Shown here: positions 63,855-64,000 of the stretch, piece after piece
Numbering within the stretch: position 1 is the first letter of the stretch
Layout: each line of letters starts with the position of its first letter
DNA from: Herpetosiphon gulosus
GTDB lineage: Bacteria; Chloroflexota; Chloroflexia; Chloroflexales; Herpetosiphonaceae
NCBI RefSeq assembly: GCF_039545135.1
Contig: NZ_BAABRU010000001.1
Span: 186,001 to 250,000 of the forward strand
Direction of reading: 5' to 3'
DNA length: 64,000 nt
Program-made: the position numbers and the translations under genes
Notes under the pieces: generated by a model
Databases searched by the model: none
What the model was told of the DNA's origin: nothing
Seen by the model: only the letters and a program-made list of their open reading frames with translations

Positions 63855-64000
63855 AATGCCCTCCCGCATTGCAAGGTTCAATCAAACTGCTGTTATTCTA
63901 GAGCGTAGAATAGAGCTTGTGATGGCTATTTGGGGCTAGGCAGGTTATACCGAAAGAACTAGATCGATCCTAGGCTGAAAACGCTAGACGAATCATTGCT
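63855..64000. other. Upstream region of the ABA4-like gene
   Basis: The last 146 bases contain no gene I can support and presumably the promoter for the minus-strand pair. TTCTAGAGCGTAGAA at 63896-63910 is a short imperfect palindrome. Confidence 0.35.

Overview
The window looks like chromosomal DNA of a filamentous gliding member of the Chloroflexota, most like Herpetosiphon. This is inferred from gene content, protein style and moderate GC (about half). There is a multi-subunit complex I operon with two NuoM genes, Ser/Thr kinase and lipoprotein signalling genes, very large cyclase/ATPase/TPR regulators, and spacers full of short hairpin and heptad-like repeats. I see no rRNA, tRNA, CRISPR array, phage block or complete insertion sequence.

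Layout. 1-8.6 kb: the 3' half of a complex I operon (nuoH end, nuoJ, K, L, M, M2, N) ending in a terminator. 8.7-14.6 kb: a membrane Ser/Thr kinase with a lipoprotein, converging on a 1,123-residue adenylate cyclase/ATPase/TPR protein. 14.6-17.7 kb: a repeat-rich spacer, a methionine/folate bifunctional enzyme and a zinc-ribbon membrane protein. 17.7-27.2 kb: a minus-strand arabinose operon. It runs from a consensus promoter with stacked operators through a sugar ABC transporter (binding protein, ATPase, permease), araB, araD and araA to its LacI-type regulator. 27.3-29.1 kb: three tandem paralogs of the zinc-ribbon membrane protein. 29.1-33.3 kb: an orphan NarL-type response regulator, an anchored HExxH protein, a degenerate MglA-like protein and a GNAT protein. 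33.4-39.0 kb: alaS, a membrane baseplate-J-like protein and ruvX. 39.0-44.5 kb: a GH42 beta-galactosidase operon with its own ABC importer. 44.7-51.1 kb: a HEAT-like protein, a secreted NucA-type nuclease, a second large ATPase/TPR regulator and a secreted M4 metalloprotease. 51.6-58.4 kb: a short ComEC, 2-oxoacid:ferredoxin oxidoreductase, Uma2 and CBS proteins. 58.5-64.0 kb: a SIMPL protein, divergent oxyR/katA, and two membrane proteins, the second ABA4-like.

How it fits together. The two sugar operons share a design: binding protein first, a hairpin just after it, then transporter parts, then catabolic enzymes, with a LacI-type palindrome at the promoter. Secreted nuclease, protease and glycosidase with importers suit a scavenging or predatory heterotroph. 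OxyR has cysteines at 199 and 208 as in the E. coli protein, and an OxyR-like site lies between it and the catalase gene.

The most unusual signals are: a second NuoM lacking the usual TM7 lysine; a dispersed double-hairpin element in at least five places with apparent compensatory changes, two of them inside about 190-bp terminal-inverted-repeat elements; a second MITE-like family near 53.3 and 59.4 kb; an MglA-like protein with its P-loop lost; and an undescribed zinc-ribbon/two-TM family with four members here.
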